This document shows positions 1 through 8,842 of a DNA stretch of 64,000 bases, piece after piece (within the stretch, counting starts at the first letter, position 1; every line of letters starts with the position of its first letter). Under the pieces are notes generated by a model that made no database searches, was not told the origin of the DNA, and saw only the letters and a list, made by a program, of their open reading frames with translations. The position numbers were made by a program, and so were the translations under genes. The DNA is from Rhodoferax sp. GTDB lineage: Bacteria; Pseudomonadota; Gammaproteobacteria; Burkholderiales; Burkholderiaceae_C. Location: NCBI RefSeq assembly GCF_030697375.1, contig NZ_JAUYQD010000014.1, forward strand, positions 1 to 64,000, written 5' to 3'.

Positions 1-139
1 CGATGTGCTGACGCGTTTGCCTACGCATCCCTACAGCCGTATTGAGGAGTTGCTGCCTACGCGTTGGCAACCCGACGGGGCTGCGCGCCAATAAACCAAT
101 CGGCAAACTGGTGCAAGGTGGTCGGCACCGGATGTTTAC
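1..139 (+). mobile_element. IS66-family insertion sequence, right end (partial)
   Basis: The window opens inside an IS66-family element. The last 30 codons of its transposase (2-94) are followed by about 45 bp of non-coding end sequence. The element appears to finish at 139, because 122-139 read on the opposite strand begins GTAAACATCCGGTGCC, the GTAA-type terminus typical of IS66 members. The left end lies outside the window, so neither the paired inverted repeat nor the expected 8-bp target duplication (candidate 140-147) can be checked. The end falls 17 bp from the stop codon of the histidine kinase at 157. Confidence 0.75.
2..94 (+). CDS. tnpC: IS66 family transposase (TnpC), C-terminal fragment
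   Basis: The reading frame open from base 2 to the TAA at 92-94 gives the IS66 TnpC C-terminal element: DVLTRLP, then RIEELLPTRW, then a short tail. This segment lies after the DDE catalytic core and is diagnostic for IS66 TnpC. Only 30 residues are in the window, so it cannot be said whether the rest of the transposase is intact. It was read by eye because it has no start codon in the window. Confidence 0.75.
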   Translation, partial: DVLTRLPTHPYSRIEELLPTRWQPDGAARQ

Positions 140-156
140 GAACCTCTGATATCTTT

Positions 157-2403
157 TTATTCTTGATGTTGGGGTGCTACCCGGGGAATGGTTACCGTTA
201 TTTCTACCCCTGCTCCTGGGGCGGTCTGTATATCAATGGTGCCGCCGAGTACCTCTCTGACGATGTTGTAGGCGATATTCATGCCTAAACCTGAACCGCC
301 TTGTCCCAGTTTGGTGGTGAAAAAGGGATCAAACACACGATTACGGGTGTCTTCCGACATTCCCACTCCATTGTCGGAGAATTGGATGGCCACCTGATCC
401 CGCGTGGTCGCACGGGCGCGTAGTTGCATGTGGCCATGGGCTCTACCCTCAAAACCATGCTGCAGTGCATTGCTGACAAAATTGGTAATTAGCTGCCCCA
501 GCGCGCCAGGAAAACTGTCCATTTCAATGTCTGTCGATAGATCCAATGCCAGATCGTAGGGTTTGTTCTTGTACATGGGTTCAATCGTCAAGCACACTTC
601 TCGCAGCACCGTTGGCAGGTCAAATTGACGTCGCAGATCGCTGGATTGGTCTACGGCCACGCGTTTGAAGCTACCGATCAGCTCTGCAGCCCGGGTAAGT
701 GAGCGCATCAAAATTTCTGTGCCCCAGCTGGCATTCTCCAAAAATTCTTGCAAACCAGAACGGCGCATGGTGTTGTCCGTGAATTCTTTGAAAATGCCTG
801 AAATTTGATGCTGGAGTGTGCTGCCGATGGTCACACTGTTACCAATAGGCGTGTTGAGTTCATGGGCAACCCCGGCCACCAGGGATCCCAGGGCAGCCAT
901 CTTTTCTGTGCGTACTAATTCTGCCTGCATGGCATGCACGGACACCAACGCCTGTTCTAGTTCTCGGTTGGCTATTTCCAATTTTTCGGTGCGTGCGAGC
1001 ACCCGTTGCTCCAGTTGTTGATTGATTTCCCGTATTTCTTGTTCGACCGCTCTTTGTTGGGTGATATCGACCAGCGTGAAAATCGTGAGCAATTGCTGTT
1101 CAGACGGGAGGATGCGACCAGACATCAGGCAGGTGATTTCGTGGCCATCTTTGTGTCGGTGGCGCACCTCGAACTTGTCTACCGAGTGATCGTGCACCAA
1201 CAGGTCTACGAGTCTTTTCCGGTCTTCCGGGACCACCCACATACCGAGTTCCAGTGCCGTGTGTCCAATGACTTCGTCCCGTTGATAGCCAAATTGCGCA
1301 AGCCAGGCTGCATTGGTTTCGACGAATCTACCGTCTGCAGTCCGTATGAGGGTAGAGGCAACCGGGGATTGCTCGAACAAACTGGAAAACTTGGATTCAC
1401 TCTCTTTCAGTGAAATTTGTGAACTTTGAAGGCGCCGAATGTAGACCAGTAGAAATGCCGTCAGGGCCGCAGCAAGCACAAGCGTACCGGCTGCAAAGAG
1501 TACTCGGCCTTGTGTTCTTTCACGCCAGGGGGTGAGTACGCTGTCATATTCCCGTGCATACACCGCGGTAATTGGGAACTCTGCGATCTTGCGGTATGCA
1601 TACAGTTTCAGGCCCTCGTCATCATCCAAAAAAAAGGCGTCGCTGAAGGAGCCTTCGGATGCTGCGCTCAAAAGTGATTTCGCTATCTGCTCGTTGGAGA
1701 TATCTCTGTCCACATAGCGTGCTTCAAATGGAGAGCGGACAATTACAAAGCCATCGTCGGAAAACAGGGCAACACTGGCGCGGTTCTCTTTGGCGACCCG
1801 GGAGTAAAGAGTTCCAAAGTACGATAGCCGCACATTGACGCTGATAACTCCTACCGGACGGTCAGAAAGGTCGAAGAGGGTTCTTGACACGGGAATCACC
1901 CACTGGCTATCGTAGTTACTGGCGAATGGATGGCCCACCACTACACCATGGTGCGTGGGGTGGCTCAGCAGGAACTGAATGTCGTTACGGTAGGCCACAC
2001 TGCTCTGGTGGGTGGGGTAGTCCGGCGAGCTAATCCAGCTAATCCCGTCTGGACTGACATACTGCAAAGCCTTCAGGTGGCGGCTGTGGCTCAGGTCATG
2101 GCTGGCCACGAACTTGCGTATACGCGCCGACTCTTTGGGTCCATCAAAGCGGCCGGGGCGTACGGCGTGGCCCACCTGGTCAAGTGTGTGGACTGCGTCT
2201 TGCAGGGTTTGGCTCGCGTGTTCCTCCAGCAACCGTACGGCGACCATGCCATTGGTGGTCTCCGAGGCCATGGTTTGTTGCTGGTCTTGTTCCACTGCCC
2301 ACCACGTTTGGACCACGATGGCAACCGAAGTGGCAACTGCAAACACTAACAACGCACTGCGTGTGCGCTCAAGTACGCCGATGGAAGCTTTTTTGAGTGT
2401 CAC
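157..2403 (-). CDS. Sensor histidine kinase with periplasmic sensor and PAS domain
   Basis: About 748 residues. An N-terminal membrane helix (~18-37) and a second (~300-322) enclose a ~260-residue periplasmic Cache-like sensor. A PAS domain (~335-450), a coiled coil and a HisKA dimerisation domain follow, with the phospho-acceptor His in VAHELNTP near residue 514. The C-terminal HATPase_c domain shows N-box NFVSNALQH, G1 DNGVGM, an F-box-like DPFFTT and G2 GSGLGMNI, so it should be an active kinase. The open frame extends to a TTG at 2424, but GTG at 2403 gives a 4-nt GTGA overlap with the upstream binding-protein gene and a purine-rich AAGAAGGG site. No response regulator is visible; an IS66 end lies 17 bp past the stop. 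Confidence 0.88.
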   Translation of the reverse strand: MTLKKASIGVLERTRSALLVFAVATSVAIVVQTWWAVEQDQQQTMASETTNGMVAVRLLEEHASQTLQDAVHTLDQVGHAVRPGRFDGPKESARIRKFVASHDLSHSRHLKALQYVSPDGISWISSPDYPTHQSSVAYRNDIQFLLSHPTHHGVVVGHPFASNYDSQWVIPVSRTLFDLSDRPVGVISVNVRLSYFGTLYSRVAKENRASVALFSDDGFVIVRSPFEARYVDRDISNEQIAKSLLSAASEGSFSDAFFLDDDEGLKLYAYRKIAEFPITAVYAREYDSVLTPWRERTQGRVLFAAGTLVLAAALTAFLLVYIRRLQSSQISLKESESKFSSLFEQSPVASTLIRTADGRFVETNAAWLAQFGYQRDEVIGHTALELGMWVVPEDRKRLVDLLVHDHSVDKFEVRHRHKDGHEITCLMSGRILPSEQQLLTIFTLVDITQQRAVEQEIREINQQLEQRVLARTEKLEIANRELEQALVSVHAMQAELVRTEKMAALGSLVAGVAHELNTPIGNSVTIGSTLQHQISGIFKEFTDNTMRRSGLQEFLENASWGTEILMRSLTRAAELIGSFKRVAVDQSSDLRRQFDLPTVLREVCLTIEPMYKNKPYDLALDLSTDIEMDSFPGALGQLITNFVSNALQHGFEGRAHGHMQLRARATTRDQVAIQFSDNGVGMSEDTRNRVFDPFFTTKLGQGGSGLGMNIAYNIVREVLGGTIDIQTAPGAGVEITVTIPRVAPQHQE

Positions 2404-4124
2404 TGCACTCGCCCTTCTTTCCAAGCCTTGAGCAGTTTTTCGTAGGGAATCGTTTCCCCCAAAGGCTTCTCATCTTTGAGCTGTTGCCAGGGCGAACCCT
2501 TGGCGGAAAGGCGGCGTGCCGGGTCCAACTTGGGATTCATGCGGGGCGTGCAATGTTGCATACCCGCTTGCTGCAGCTCGGTGAGAACGTCATCCATCTC
2601 ATTGGCCAGCTTGTCCATGGCTTCCTGTGGGGTCTTCTTGCCACTCACCGCCGTGGCTACGTTGGCCCACCATAAACGGGCCATTCTGGGGTAGTCGGGA
2701 ACATTGGTCCCCGTGGGCGTCCAAGCCACGCGTGCCGGGCTGCGGTAGAACTCGATCAACCCACCATAACGATCGGCATGGCGGGTGAAGTAGGGGTGTT
2801 TGATGTCGGATTCGCGGATGAAGGTCAGCCCCACCACCGATTTGCGCAGGGACACGGTCTTGGACGTCACAAACTGTGCGTAGAGCCAGGCCGCAGACAT
2901 ATTCAGCGGCGGAGTGGACTTCAGGAAAGTCCACGCCCCCACGTCCTGGTAGCCGTTTTGCATTCCCGTTTTCCAGTAGGGCCCGTGTGGTGAGGGCGCC
3001 ATACGCCATTTAGGGGTGCCGTCCTTGTTGACTGCGGCAATGCCGGGCTGGGTGAGTGGGGCGGTGAAGGCGGTGTACCAAAAAATTTGCTGTGCAATCT
3101 GCCCTTGGGCGGGCACAGGCCCCGCGTCGGAGAAAGTCATGTCGACTGCCTCGGGTGGCGCATATTTTTTTAACCACTCGACGTACTTGCGCAAAGCGAA
3201 CACCGCTGCGGGCGAGTTGACCGCACCACCACGGGCCACGGACGCGCCCACTGGTGTGCACTGGTCGGAGGCCACGCGTATGCCCCATTCGTCTACCGGA
3301 AGTCCGTTGGGAATACCCTTGTCGGCGGCCCCTGCCATTGACAACCAGGCATCGGTAAAGCGCCAGCCCAATGACGGGTCGCGTTTGCCGTAGTCCATGT
3401 GGCCATACACTTTTTTGCCATCCAGCTCCTGGACGTCATTGGTGAAGAAATTGGCGATATCTTCGTAGGCCGACCAGTTTTTTGGCACGCCCAGTGGGTA
3501 GCCATATTTGGCAAGAAACTTCTCTTGCAGGTCTTTGCGGGCGAACCAGTCGGCACGAAACCAGTACAGGTTGGCAAACTGCTGGTCTGGCAACTGGTAC
3601 AGCTTGCCATCGGGGGCGGTGGTGAATTGCAGCCCGATGAAGTCTTTCAGGTCCAAGGTCGGGTTGGTGAAATCGCGTCCAGCCCCTTGCATATAGTCTG
3701 ACAGAGGCACCACCGCGCCGTAGCGGTAGTGGGTTCCAATCAAGTCAGAGTCAGAAATCCATCCGTCGTACTCGTGGGAGCCGGTGAGCATGGCGGCATA
3801 GAGCTTGTCCACCAACTCACCTTCGGTGATCACGTCATGCTGGACCTTGATTCCGGTGATTTCTTCGAAGGCCTTGCTGAGGATTTTTGACTCGTATTCG
3901 TGGGTGTCGATGCGTTCGGACACCACGCGTATGTGGGTGATGCCTTGGCGCTTGAGGCTGTCTGCGGCCGAGGCAAACCATTTCAACTCTTCCAACTGCT
4001 GCGCGCGGGTCAAGGACGAAGGTGTGAACTCCTGTTCTATCCACCGCTGTGCTGCGGAGATATCGGCCCAGGCCGTGGAAGTTGCCAACAACGCTGTCAG
4101 CCATACAGAAAGCGACCAGCGCAT
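2400..4124 (-). CDS. Periplasmic solute-binding protein (GlpV-like, large family 1 type)
   Basis: A 574-residue secreted protein with a clear signal peptide cut after STAWA. The length and layout (N-terminal helical extension, then a substrate-binding fold from about residue 60) resemble the oversized binding proteins of the rhizobial GlpV/polyol class rather than the usual ~400-residue family 1 proteins. No permease or ATPase gene is adjacent; the stop codon overlaps the start of a sensor kinase with a periplasmic domain. This suggests it delivers a ligand signal to the kinase rather than feeding a transporter (inference). The ligand is unknown; glycerol-phosphate or a polyol would be the family-based guess. 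Confidence 0.8.
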   Translation of the reverse strand: MRWSLSVWLTALLATSTAWADISAAQRWIEQEFTPSSLTRAQQLEELKWFASAADSLKRQGITHIRVVSERIDTHEYESKILSKAFEEITGIKVQHDVITEGELVDKLYAAMLTGSHEYDGWISDSDLIGTHYRYGAVVPLSDYMQGAGRDFTNPTLDLKDFIGLQFTTAPDGKLYQLPDQQFANLYWFRADWFARKDLQEKFLAKYGYPLGVPKNWSAYEDIANFFTNDVQELDGKKVYGHMDYGKRDPSLGWRFTDAWLSMAGAADKGIPNGLPVDEWGIRVASDQCTPVGASVARGGAVNSPAAVFALRKYVEWLKKYAPPEAVDMTFSDAGPVPAQGQIAQQIFWYTAFTAPLTQPGIAAVNKDGTPKWRMAPSPHGPYWKTGMQNGYQDVGAWTFLKSTPPLNMSAAWLYAQFVTSKTVSLRKSVVGLTFIRESDIKHPYFTRHADRYGGLIEFYRSPARVAWTPTGTNVPDYPRMARLWWANVATAVSGKKTPQEAMDKLANEMDDVLTELQQAGMQHCTPRMNPKLDPARRLSAKGSPWQQLKDEKPLGETIPYEKLLKAWKEGRVQ

Positions 4125-4141
4125 TTTCAGCCTTTCCCTTG

Positions 4142-4166
4142 GAGGCGATCTTCAGTGAATCGCCTC
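4142..4166 (-). promoter_or_regulatory. Hairpin in the leader of the binding-protein gene
   Basis: Perfect 8-bp inverted repeat GAGGCGAT / ATCGCCTC with a 9-nt loop, ending 17 nt before the start codon of the solute-binding protein, just upstream of its GGGAAAGG ribosome site. It could be an operator or a leader-RNA hairpin; its function is unknown. Confidence 0.4.
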
Positions 4167-4262
4167 TCACGAAACTATACCGTAGCACTGTTGCATGTGT
4201 CTGAATTTATACCTGCGACAGCCTAGGGTTAGTACGCATGATGGACCCAGGAAGCGCCTTGG

Positions 4263-5165
4263 CTACTTGCGCAGGGAGAGTAAACCGGTGGACAAAGTGG
4301 TGCCCAAAACAATGACCACGCCGCAGCCTAGCATCCATGGGGTAACCGCTTCTCCAAGTAGCACCACGCCATACAGCACGGCGAAAACGGGAATGGCAAA
4401 GGTGACGGACAGGGCCTTGGCGGGCCCTGCACGTTCGATCAATCGGAAATACAGGATGTAGGCTATGCCGGTGCACAGCACGCCCAGCATGAGTACGGCC
4501 AGCCAAGCGTTCAGCGTCACCGGGTGTTCAGGCCAATACCACAGGGTCAGCGGGGCGAGTCCCAATGCCGCGCCTATCTGGCTGCCGGTGGCGGACACCA
4601 AGGAGGGCAGGCCGCTTAAATACCGTTTGCTGGCGCTGGCGGCGATGCCATAACACAGGGTGGCCAACAAACACGCCAGCACGGCCCAGCCGGTGGACAT
4701 GCCGGATGCATCTGGCTTGAAACTGGCCTTACTCCAGGCCAGCATGGCCACCCCCATAAAACCAATCAAAAGCCCCAAGGTGCGGGACCCGTTGGGCCGG
4801 TCCTTCAGCCACAACCAGGCCACGACCGCACCGAACAAGGGGACTGTGGCGTTCAGGATTGAGGTCAGCCCGGTGGTGATGCTCAGCAGGGCATAAGTGA
4901 AGCACGCAAACGGAATGGCCGAGTTCACGATGCCAATGGCAAAGGTGGCCTTCCAGTGAGAGCGCAAGGTGGGGCCAAGCCCGCGCATCAGCAAAATCGG
5001 CAGCAAAAACAAGGCTGCGATCACCACCCGCATGCCTGCTGCGGGAAAGGCTCCGAGCTCCATGGCCCCCAGACGCATGAACATGAACGACGAGCCCCAA
5101 ATGGCGGCAAGCAGAAAGAAGTCGATGAGCCAAGGTTTGGCGACAGGGATGGCAGGTGTGTTCAA
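4263..5165 (-). CDS. DMT superfamily transporter (EamA family)
   Basis: About 300 residues with the two EamA repeats: hydrophobic helices run the full length, the first starting at LIDFFLLAAIWGSSFMFMR. Members export metabolites, often amino acids or nucleosides; the substrate cannot be read from sequence. The open frame runs to 5276, overlapping the preceding gene by about 95 bp, but that extension is polar and family-atypical. A TTG at 5165 gives the normal length and a 16-bp gap to the upstream gene, so I prefer it. It probably shares a transcript with the AI-2E-family gene. Confidence 0.82.
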   Translation of the reverse strand: MNTPAIPVAKPWLIDFFLLAAIWGSSFMFMRLGAMELGAFPAAGMRVVIAALFLLPILLMRGLGPTLRSHWKATFAIGIVNSAIPFACFTYALLSITTGLTSILNATVPLFGAVVAWLWLKDRPNGSRTLGLLIGFMGVAMLAWSKASFKPDASGMSTGWAVLACLLATLCYGIAASASKRYLSGLPSLVSATGSQIGAALGLAPLTLWYWPEHPVTLNAWLAVLMLGVLCTGIAYILYFRLIERAGPAKALSVTFAIPVFAVLYGVVLLGEAVTPWMLGCGVVIVLGTTLSTGLLSLRK

Positions 5166-5181
5166 TCGGTGCTTTCTTCTG

Positions 5182-6216
5182 TCAAACCAAACCGGTGACT
5201 TGCAGTTCTTTTTTCGCGTAGGCGTAGTACAGCGGTGCCGCAACCAAACCTGTGATGCCAAAGACGGCCTCGCCAATAAACATCACGGCCAGCAACTCCC
5301 AGGCAGCCGTACTGGTGCGTATGCCCACCACCTTGGCGTTGATGAAATATTCAAATTTGTGGATAACGACCAGAAATGCCAGGCAGGCCAAGCCCACCGT
5401 GGGGGAGATGGAGACACCCGCCAAGGTCAGCACCCCATTGCACAGCAGATTGCCCACAATGGGAATCAAGCCCGCAAAAAAAGTGAGGGCCACCAGCGAA
5501 GCCACGTACGGCATGTGGGTGCCAAACAAGGGCAACAGACCCAGCAAAAAGACCGCCGTGCACAGCGCGTTGAAGGCGGCAATAAAAAACTGGGCCACCA
5601 CGATCTGGCGGAATGCCTCAATGAAATGCCCCGCCCGCTGGCGCATTGCAAACCGCAGGGGCGCGCGGGTGGGGAGCAACTGGGTGCCTTCAATCAGTGC
5701 GCCCACCACCAAGCCCACGTACACCAGCAGACTGCCGTGCAGTCCGGTGGAGCCAAATCCTGCCAAGGCACGCGCCTGGGATTTCAGGTAATTGGCCAGC
5801 CAGACCTGTGCGGCAATCAGCTCATCGGGCAAATGGCTGGCAAGGTCGGCCGGGAGTTTTTGCCGGATTTCCAAAACGGTGCCTGCCAAGTGGTGCAACA
5901 AGGCTTGGTACTGCTGCACCGCACCAAAAGCCATGCCTTGCGCGTTGGCCAAAATCAGTCCCAAAAGTACGATGGGCAACAGCAACACCACCGCGGCGGC
6001 CATGACGGGACTCAAACGTGGTCCCCGCACGCGCCCTTTGCCGGCCAGGGCGGTGGCCAAAAGGTAACCCAGGCAAACCGCCAGTAAACCGGGCAGCAGT
6101 CCATAGACCAGTGTTCCCAGGCACAGCAACGCAACCAGCAAGTAGCTGGCTATGTTTACGGCAGGAGAAACCAAGAGGGGGTGGGAGGAAGGGGTGAGGG
6201 GTATCGGTTTGGGCAT
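5182..6216 (-). CDS. AI-2E family transporter (PerM/YdiK-like)
   Basis: About 344-residue polytopic membrane protein. It has N-terminal helices, a soluble-looking middle segment (~95-180, including LPADLASHLPDELIAAQ) and C-terminal helices with GLIPIVGNL and the EAVFGITGLVAAPLYYAYAKKEL tail region typical of the PerM/AI-2E family. Family members are proposed transporters (autoinducer-2 export in TqsA, Na+/H+ antiport in others); the substrate here is unknown. The start at 6216 (MPKPIPL) is preferred to the upstream in-frame start at 6258 because it begins the conserved part. Confidence 0.85.
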   Translation of the reverse strand: MPKPIPLTPSSHPLLVSPAVNIASYLLVALLCLGTLVYGLLPGLLAVCLGYLLATALAGKGRVRGPRLSPVMAAAVVLLLPIVLLGLILANAQGMAFGAVQQYQALLHHLAGTVLEIRQKLPADLASHLPDELIAAQVWLANYLKSQARALAGFGSTGLHGSLLVYVGLVVGALIEGTQLLPTRAPLRFAMRQRAGHFIEAFRQIVVAQFFIAAFNALCTAVFLLGLLPLFGTHMPYVASLVALTFFAGLIPIVGNLLCNGVLTLAGVSISPTVGLACLAFLVVIHKFEYFINAKVVGIRTSTAAWELLAVMFIGEAVFGITGLVAAPLYYAYAKKELQVTGLV

Positions 6217-6460
6217 GAAAGGACGGGTGTTTTGCGGATTTTGACAGCTTCGATGCACCGCAGGGGCCCCGGGGCTGAAAAGTGCCTGTGCTGCGACCGC
6301 CTATACTCCAGCGCGGTGACACCCTCACCGCTCGCGTCGTTTGCGGCTACCCGCTGCCAACGCCACGTTTTTGCCACCTACTTTTAACCCAAAACAAAGT
6401 GGAAAAACAACACCGTCCTACCCGGGCGCGTGCCTGTTTTCCGCGCGGAGCCATACAAGC

Positions 6461-7492
6461 ATGAGCGCTTTCATTTTCAATGAACTCAATTTTGACAACC
6501 ACGAACAAGTGGTCTTCGTCTCAGAATCAAAATCCGGTCTCCAAGGCATCATTGCCGTCCACAACACCAACCTCGGCCCGGCCATGGGCGGTTGCCGCAT
6601 GTGGAACTACGCCAGCGAAGCGCTGGCCGTCAACGATGTGCTGCGCCTCTCGCGCGGCATGACCTACAAAAATGCGGTGGCCGGACTGCCCATTGGCGGC
6701 GGTAAAAGCGTGATCATTGGCAACCCCAAGACCGACAAAACGCCCGCGCTGTTTGAAGCCCTGGGGGCAGCGCTGGAGCGCCTGGGCGGGCGTTACATCA
6801 CCGCCGAAGACGTGGGCACCAGCCCGCAGGACATGGCCCATGTGGCCAGCAAAACCCGCCATGTGGCCGGTCTGGGGGACAGCGGCGACCCCTCGCCCTA
6901 TACCGCCTTGGGCTGTTTTGTAGGTGCACAAGCCGCCGTCAAACACCATCTGCAGCGCGACAGCATGGAGGGTTTGACCGTGGCCGTGCAGGGCCTGGGC
7001 CATGTCGGTTACGACTATGCGCGCCGGCTGCACGCAGCGGGCGCCAAGCTGGTGGTGGCCGACATTGACCGTGCGGCACTGGAGCGTGCCCGCGAGGAAC
7101 TGGGCGCCGAGATCGTGGCCGTGGACGCCATCTACGATGTGCAGGCCGACATCTACGCCCCTTGCGCCCTGGGTGCCACCCTCAATCCCGGGACGCTGGC
7201 CCGCCTCAAGGCCAAGATCGTGGCAGGTGCGGCCAATAACCAGTTGGCCACGGCCGATGTGGGTGAGCTGCTGCGCCAAAAGGGCGTGTTGTATGCCCCG
7301 GATTTTGTGATCAACGCGGGCGGCATCATCAAGGTCTGCTACGAGTACCTGAACAAGCCCGAAGCGGACGTGGACGCCCATGTGCGGGAAATCAGCGACA
7401 CCCTGGCCGAGATTTTTACGCGTGCCGACCGCGAAGGCCGCGCCACCAGCGTGGTGGCCGACGAGGTGGCACAGGCGCGCTTCCAGCGGTAA
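6461..7492 (+). CDS. ldh: Leucine dehydrogenase (Glu/Leu/Phe/Val dehydrogenase family)
   Basis: 343 residues, the usual length for NAD-dependent branched-chain amino-acid dehydrogenases. The N-terminal domain carries GPAMGGCR, the catalytic-lysine segments MTYKNA and GGGKSVI, and the TAEDVGTS segment. The C-terminal Rossmann domain has GLGHVG near residue 175. The reaction is reversible oxidative deamination of leucine/valine to the keto acid. The upstream open frame reaches 6341, but ATG 6461 begins the conserved MSAFIFNELNF start. It is transcribed divergently from the AI-2E gene across a 244-bp gap with no other gene, and lies alone, not in a branched-chain degradation cluster. Confidence 0.88.
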   Translation: MSAFIFNELNFDNHEQVVFVSESKSGLQGIIAVHNTNLGPAMGGCRMWNYASEALAVNDVLRLSRGMTYKNAVAGLPIGGGKSVIIGNPKTDKTPALFEALGAALERLGGRYITAEDVGTSPQDMAHVASKTRHVAGLGDSGDPSPYTALGCFVGAQAAVKHHLQRDSMEGLTVAVQGLGHVGYDYARRLHAAGAKLVVADIDRAALERAREELGAEIVAVDAIYDVQADIYAPCALGATLNPGTLARLKAKIVAGAANNQLATADVGELLRQKGVLYAPDFVINAGGIIKVCYEYLNKPEADVDAHVREISDTLAEIFTRADREGRATSVVADEVAQARFQR

Positions 7493-7537
7493 CGTCGGTT
7501 CAGGGGTGGCCGGCGGGCTGCCCCTGGGGGCGGTGGA

Positions 7538-8842
7538 TCAGCGCTGGCCCGGCGTACTCGTCAACCAGCGCCAGCGCAGCACGCCCAGGGCCACTGCCAG
7601 GTGCACCGTGGCGATCGCCAGCGAGAGCGCGCCGCCGGCCAGCAAAGGCTGGGCCACACGCAGCAGCAGATTGCTGCCCGCCGAACCCAGCAACCAGGGC
7701 AAGAGCCCATGCAGCACCACCATCAGCACCACAAATGCCAGCAGTGGCCGCCGACTCTTGGGGGCAAAGGCAAAGCACAGGGCCAAGGCGCAGTCGCGCG
7801 CCATGATCAGCACCAAGGCAAGCGCTTGCAGCGCGAAATGCTCGCCCCACGCCCAAGGCAGGCGTGCATCCTGCTGGCTCAGGGTCAAGGCTGTCAACAC
7901 CGCGAATGGCAGGGCCAGCACCAGGGTACCGGGCCAGCGCGGCAGTTGCAGCAAGGCCGCGCGCCATTGGTGGGCGGACAGGCGTGTGGCGACCCGCTGC
8001 CACTGGGGACGCGGCTGGGGTTCGGCCAGCAGCGCAAAATAGGTGAACAGCGTGCAGGTGCCCAAGCCTACCGCTCCCAACACCGCCCACGGCTGGCTGG
8101 GCGCGAACCCGGCCAGGTACAGCGTGGCCACCAAAGCCAAACCGGGCCAGCCCCAGGGCAACTGCCGCACTGCAAGCACCTCGGCCATGGACCGCCAGGC
8201 CGCGCCCAGCGCGCACAAGGCAAACAAGGCCAGGGAGGCCACTGTGAAGTCGAGGCGGTCAAAGGACAAGCTCCACCAGATGACGCTTAGCCCGCGCAGG
8301 GTGCCCAGCAGGGGCCCCAGGACCCACATGAACAGCAAGAGCAGCGCCAGGACGCCGCTGCGGCGCGCCAGGCGGCCACCGGTCTTGGCCAATTGCAAAT
8401 TCACCGCCATCATCAGCGCCTGCAAAAACACCCCGGACAGGACACCGGCCAAGGCGAGCATAGGGGCCAGACTGCGGTGTTCGGCCATCCAGGCGGCCGG
8501 CAGGGCGACCAACAAACACAGCGCGCCGCCGTACCAGCCGTAGGCGCTGGCCCCCGCCAGCTTGCCCCAGGTCATGGCCCAAGGCTGCATCGCGCTCATG
8601 CGCTGCTGATCCCAGGTGCGGTCGGTGATCTCGTCCATGACACTGGCACCGGCAGCCAGCGTGCCCATGCCTCCCACCAACACCGCGAACAGCACCGCGC
8701 CCGCCACCGCAAGCGCCGGGGCGGGCTGTTCTTCAGAGGACAGGTAAACTGCCACGAAGCAGGCCATCAGCAGGAGGGGCAATACGGCCAGACGGGTGGC
8801 GGAAAACTGCAGCCAGAGTTGCCGGCGAAATTCGGGGTTCAT
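7538..8842 (-). CDS. ABC-2 type transporter permease, hypothetical
   Basis: 434 residues, strongly hydrophobic with roughly ten membrane segments. A short soluble stretch near residues 68-85 (VMDEITDRTWDQQRMSAM) resembles the loop of ABC-2 permeases. The gene overlaps the ATP-binding protein by 4 nt (ATGA, 8839-8842), so the two are translationally coupled and very likely form one exporter. The substrate is unknown; such pairs often export lipids, peptides or drugs. It ends 45 bp from the convergent leucine dehydrogenase gene. Confidence 0.72.
   Translation of the reverse strand: MNPEFRRQLWLQFSATRLAVLPLLLMACFVAVYLSSEEQPAPALAVAGAVLFAVLVGGMGTLAAGASVMDEITDRTWDQQRMSAMQPWAMTWGKLAGASAYGWYGGALCLLVALPAAWMAEHRSLAPMLALAGVLSGVFLQALMMAVNLQLAKTGGRLARRSGVLALLLLFMWVLGPLLGTLRGLSVIWWSLSFDRLDFTVASLALFALCALGAAWRSMAEVLAVRQLPWGWPGLALVATLYLAGFAPSQPWAVLGAVGLGTCTLFTYFALLAEPQPRPQWQRVATRLSAHQWRAALLQLPRWPGTLVLALPFAVLTALTLSQQDARLPWAWGEHFALQALALVLIMARDCALALCFAFAPKSRRPLLAFVVLMVVLHGLLPWLLGSAGSNLLLRVAQPLLAGGALSLAIATVHLAVALGVLRWRWLTSTPGQR

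Noticed and set aside
4969..6087. A 372-codon plus-strand open frame
   Set aside because: It is antisense to the DMT and AI-2E membrane protein genes; it is Gln/His-rich with no recognisable domain.
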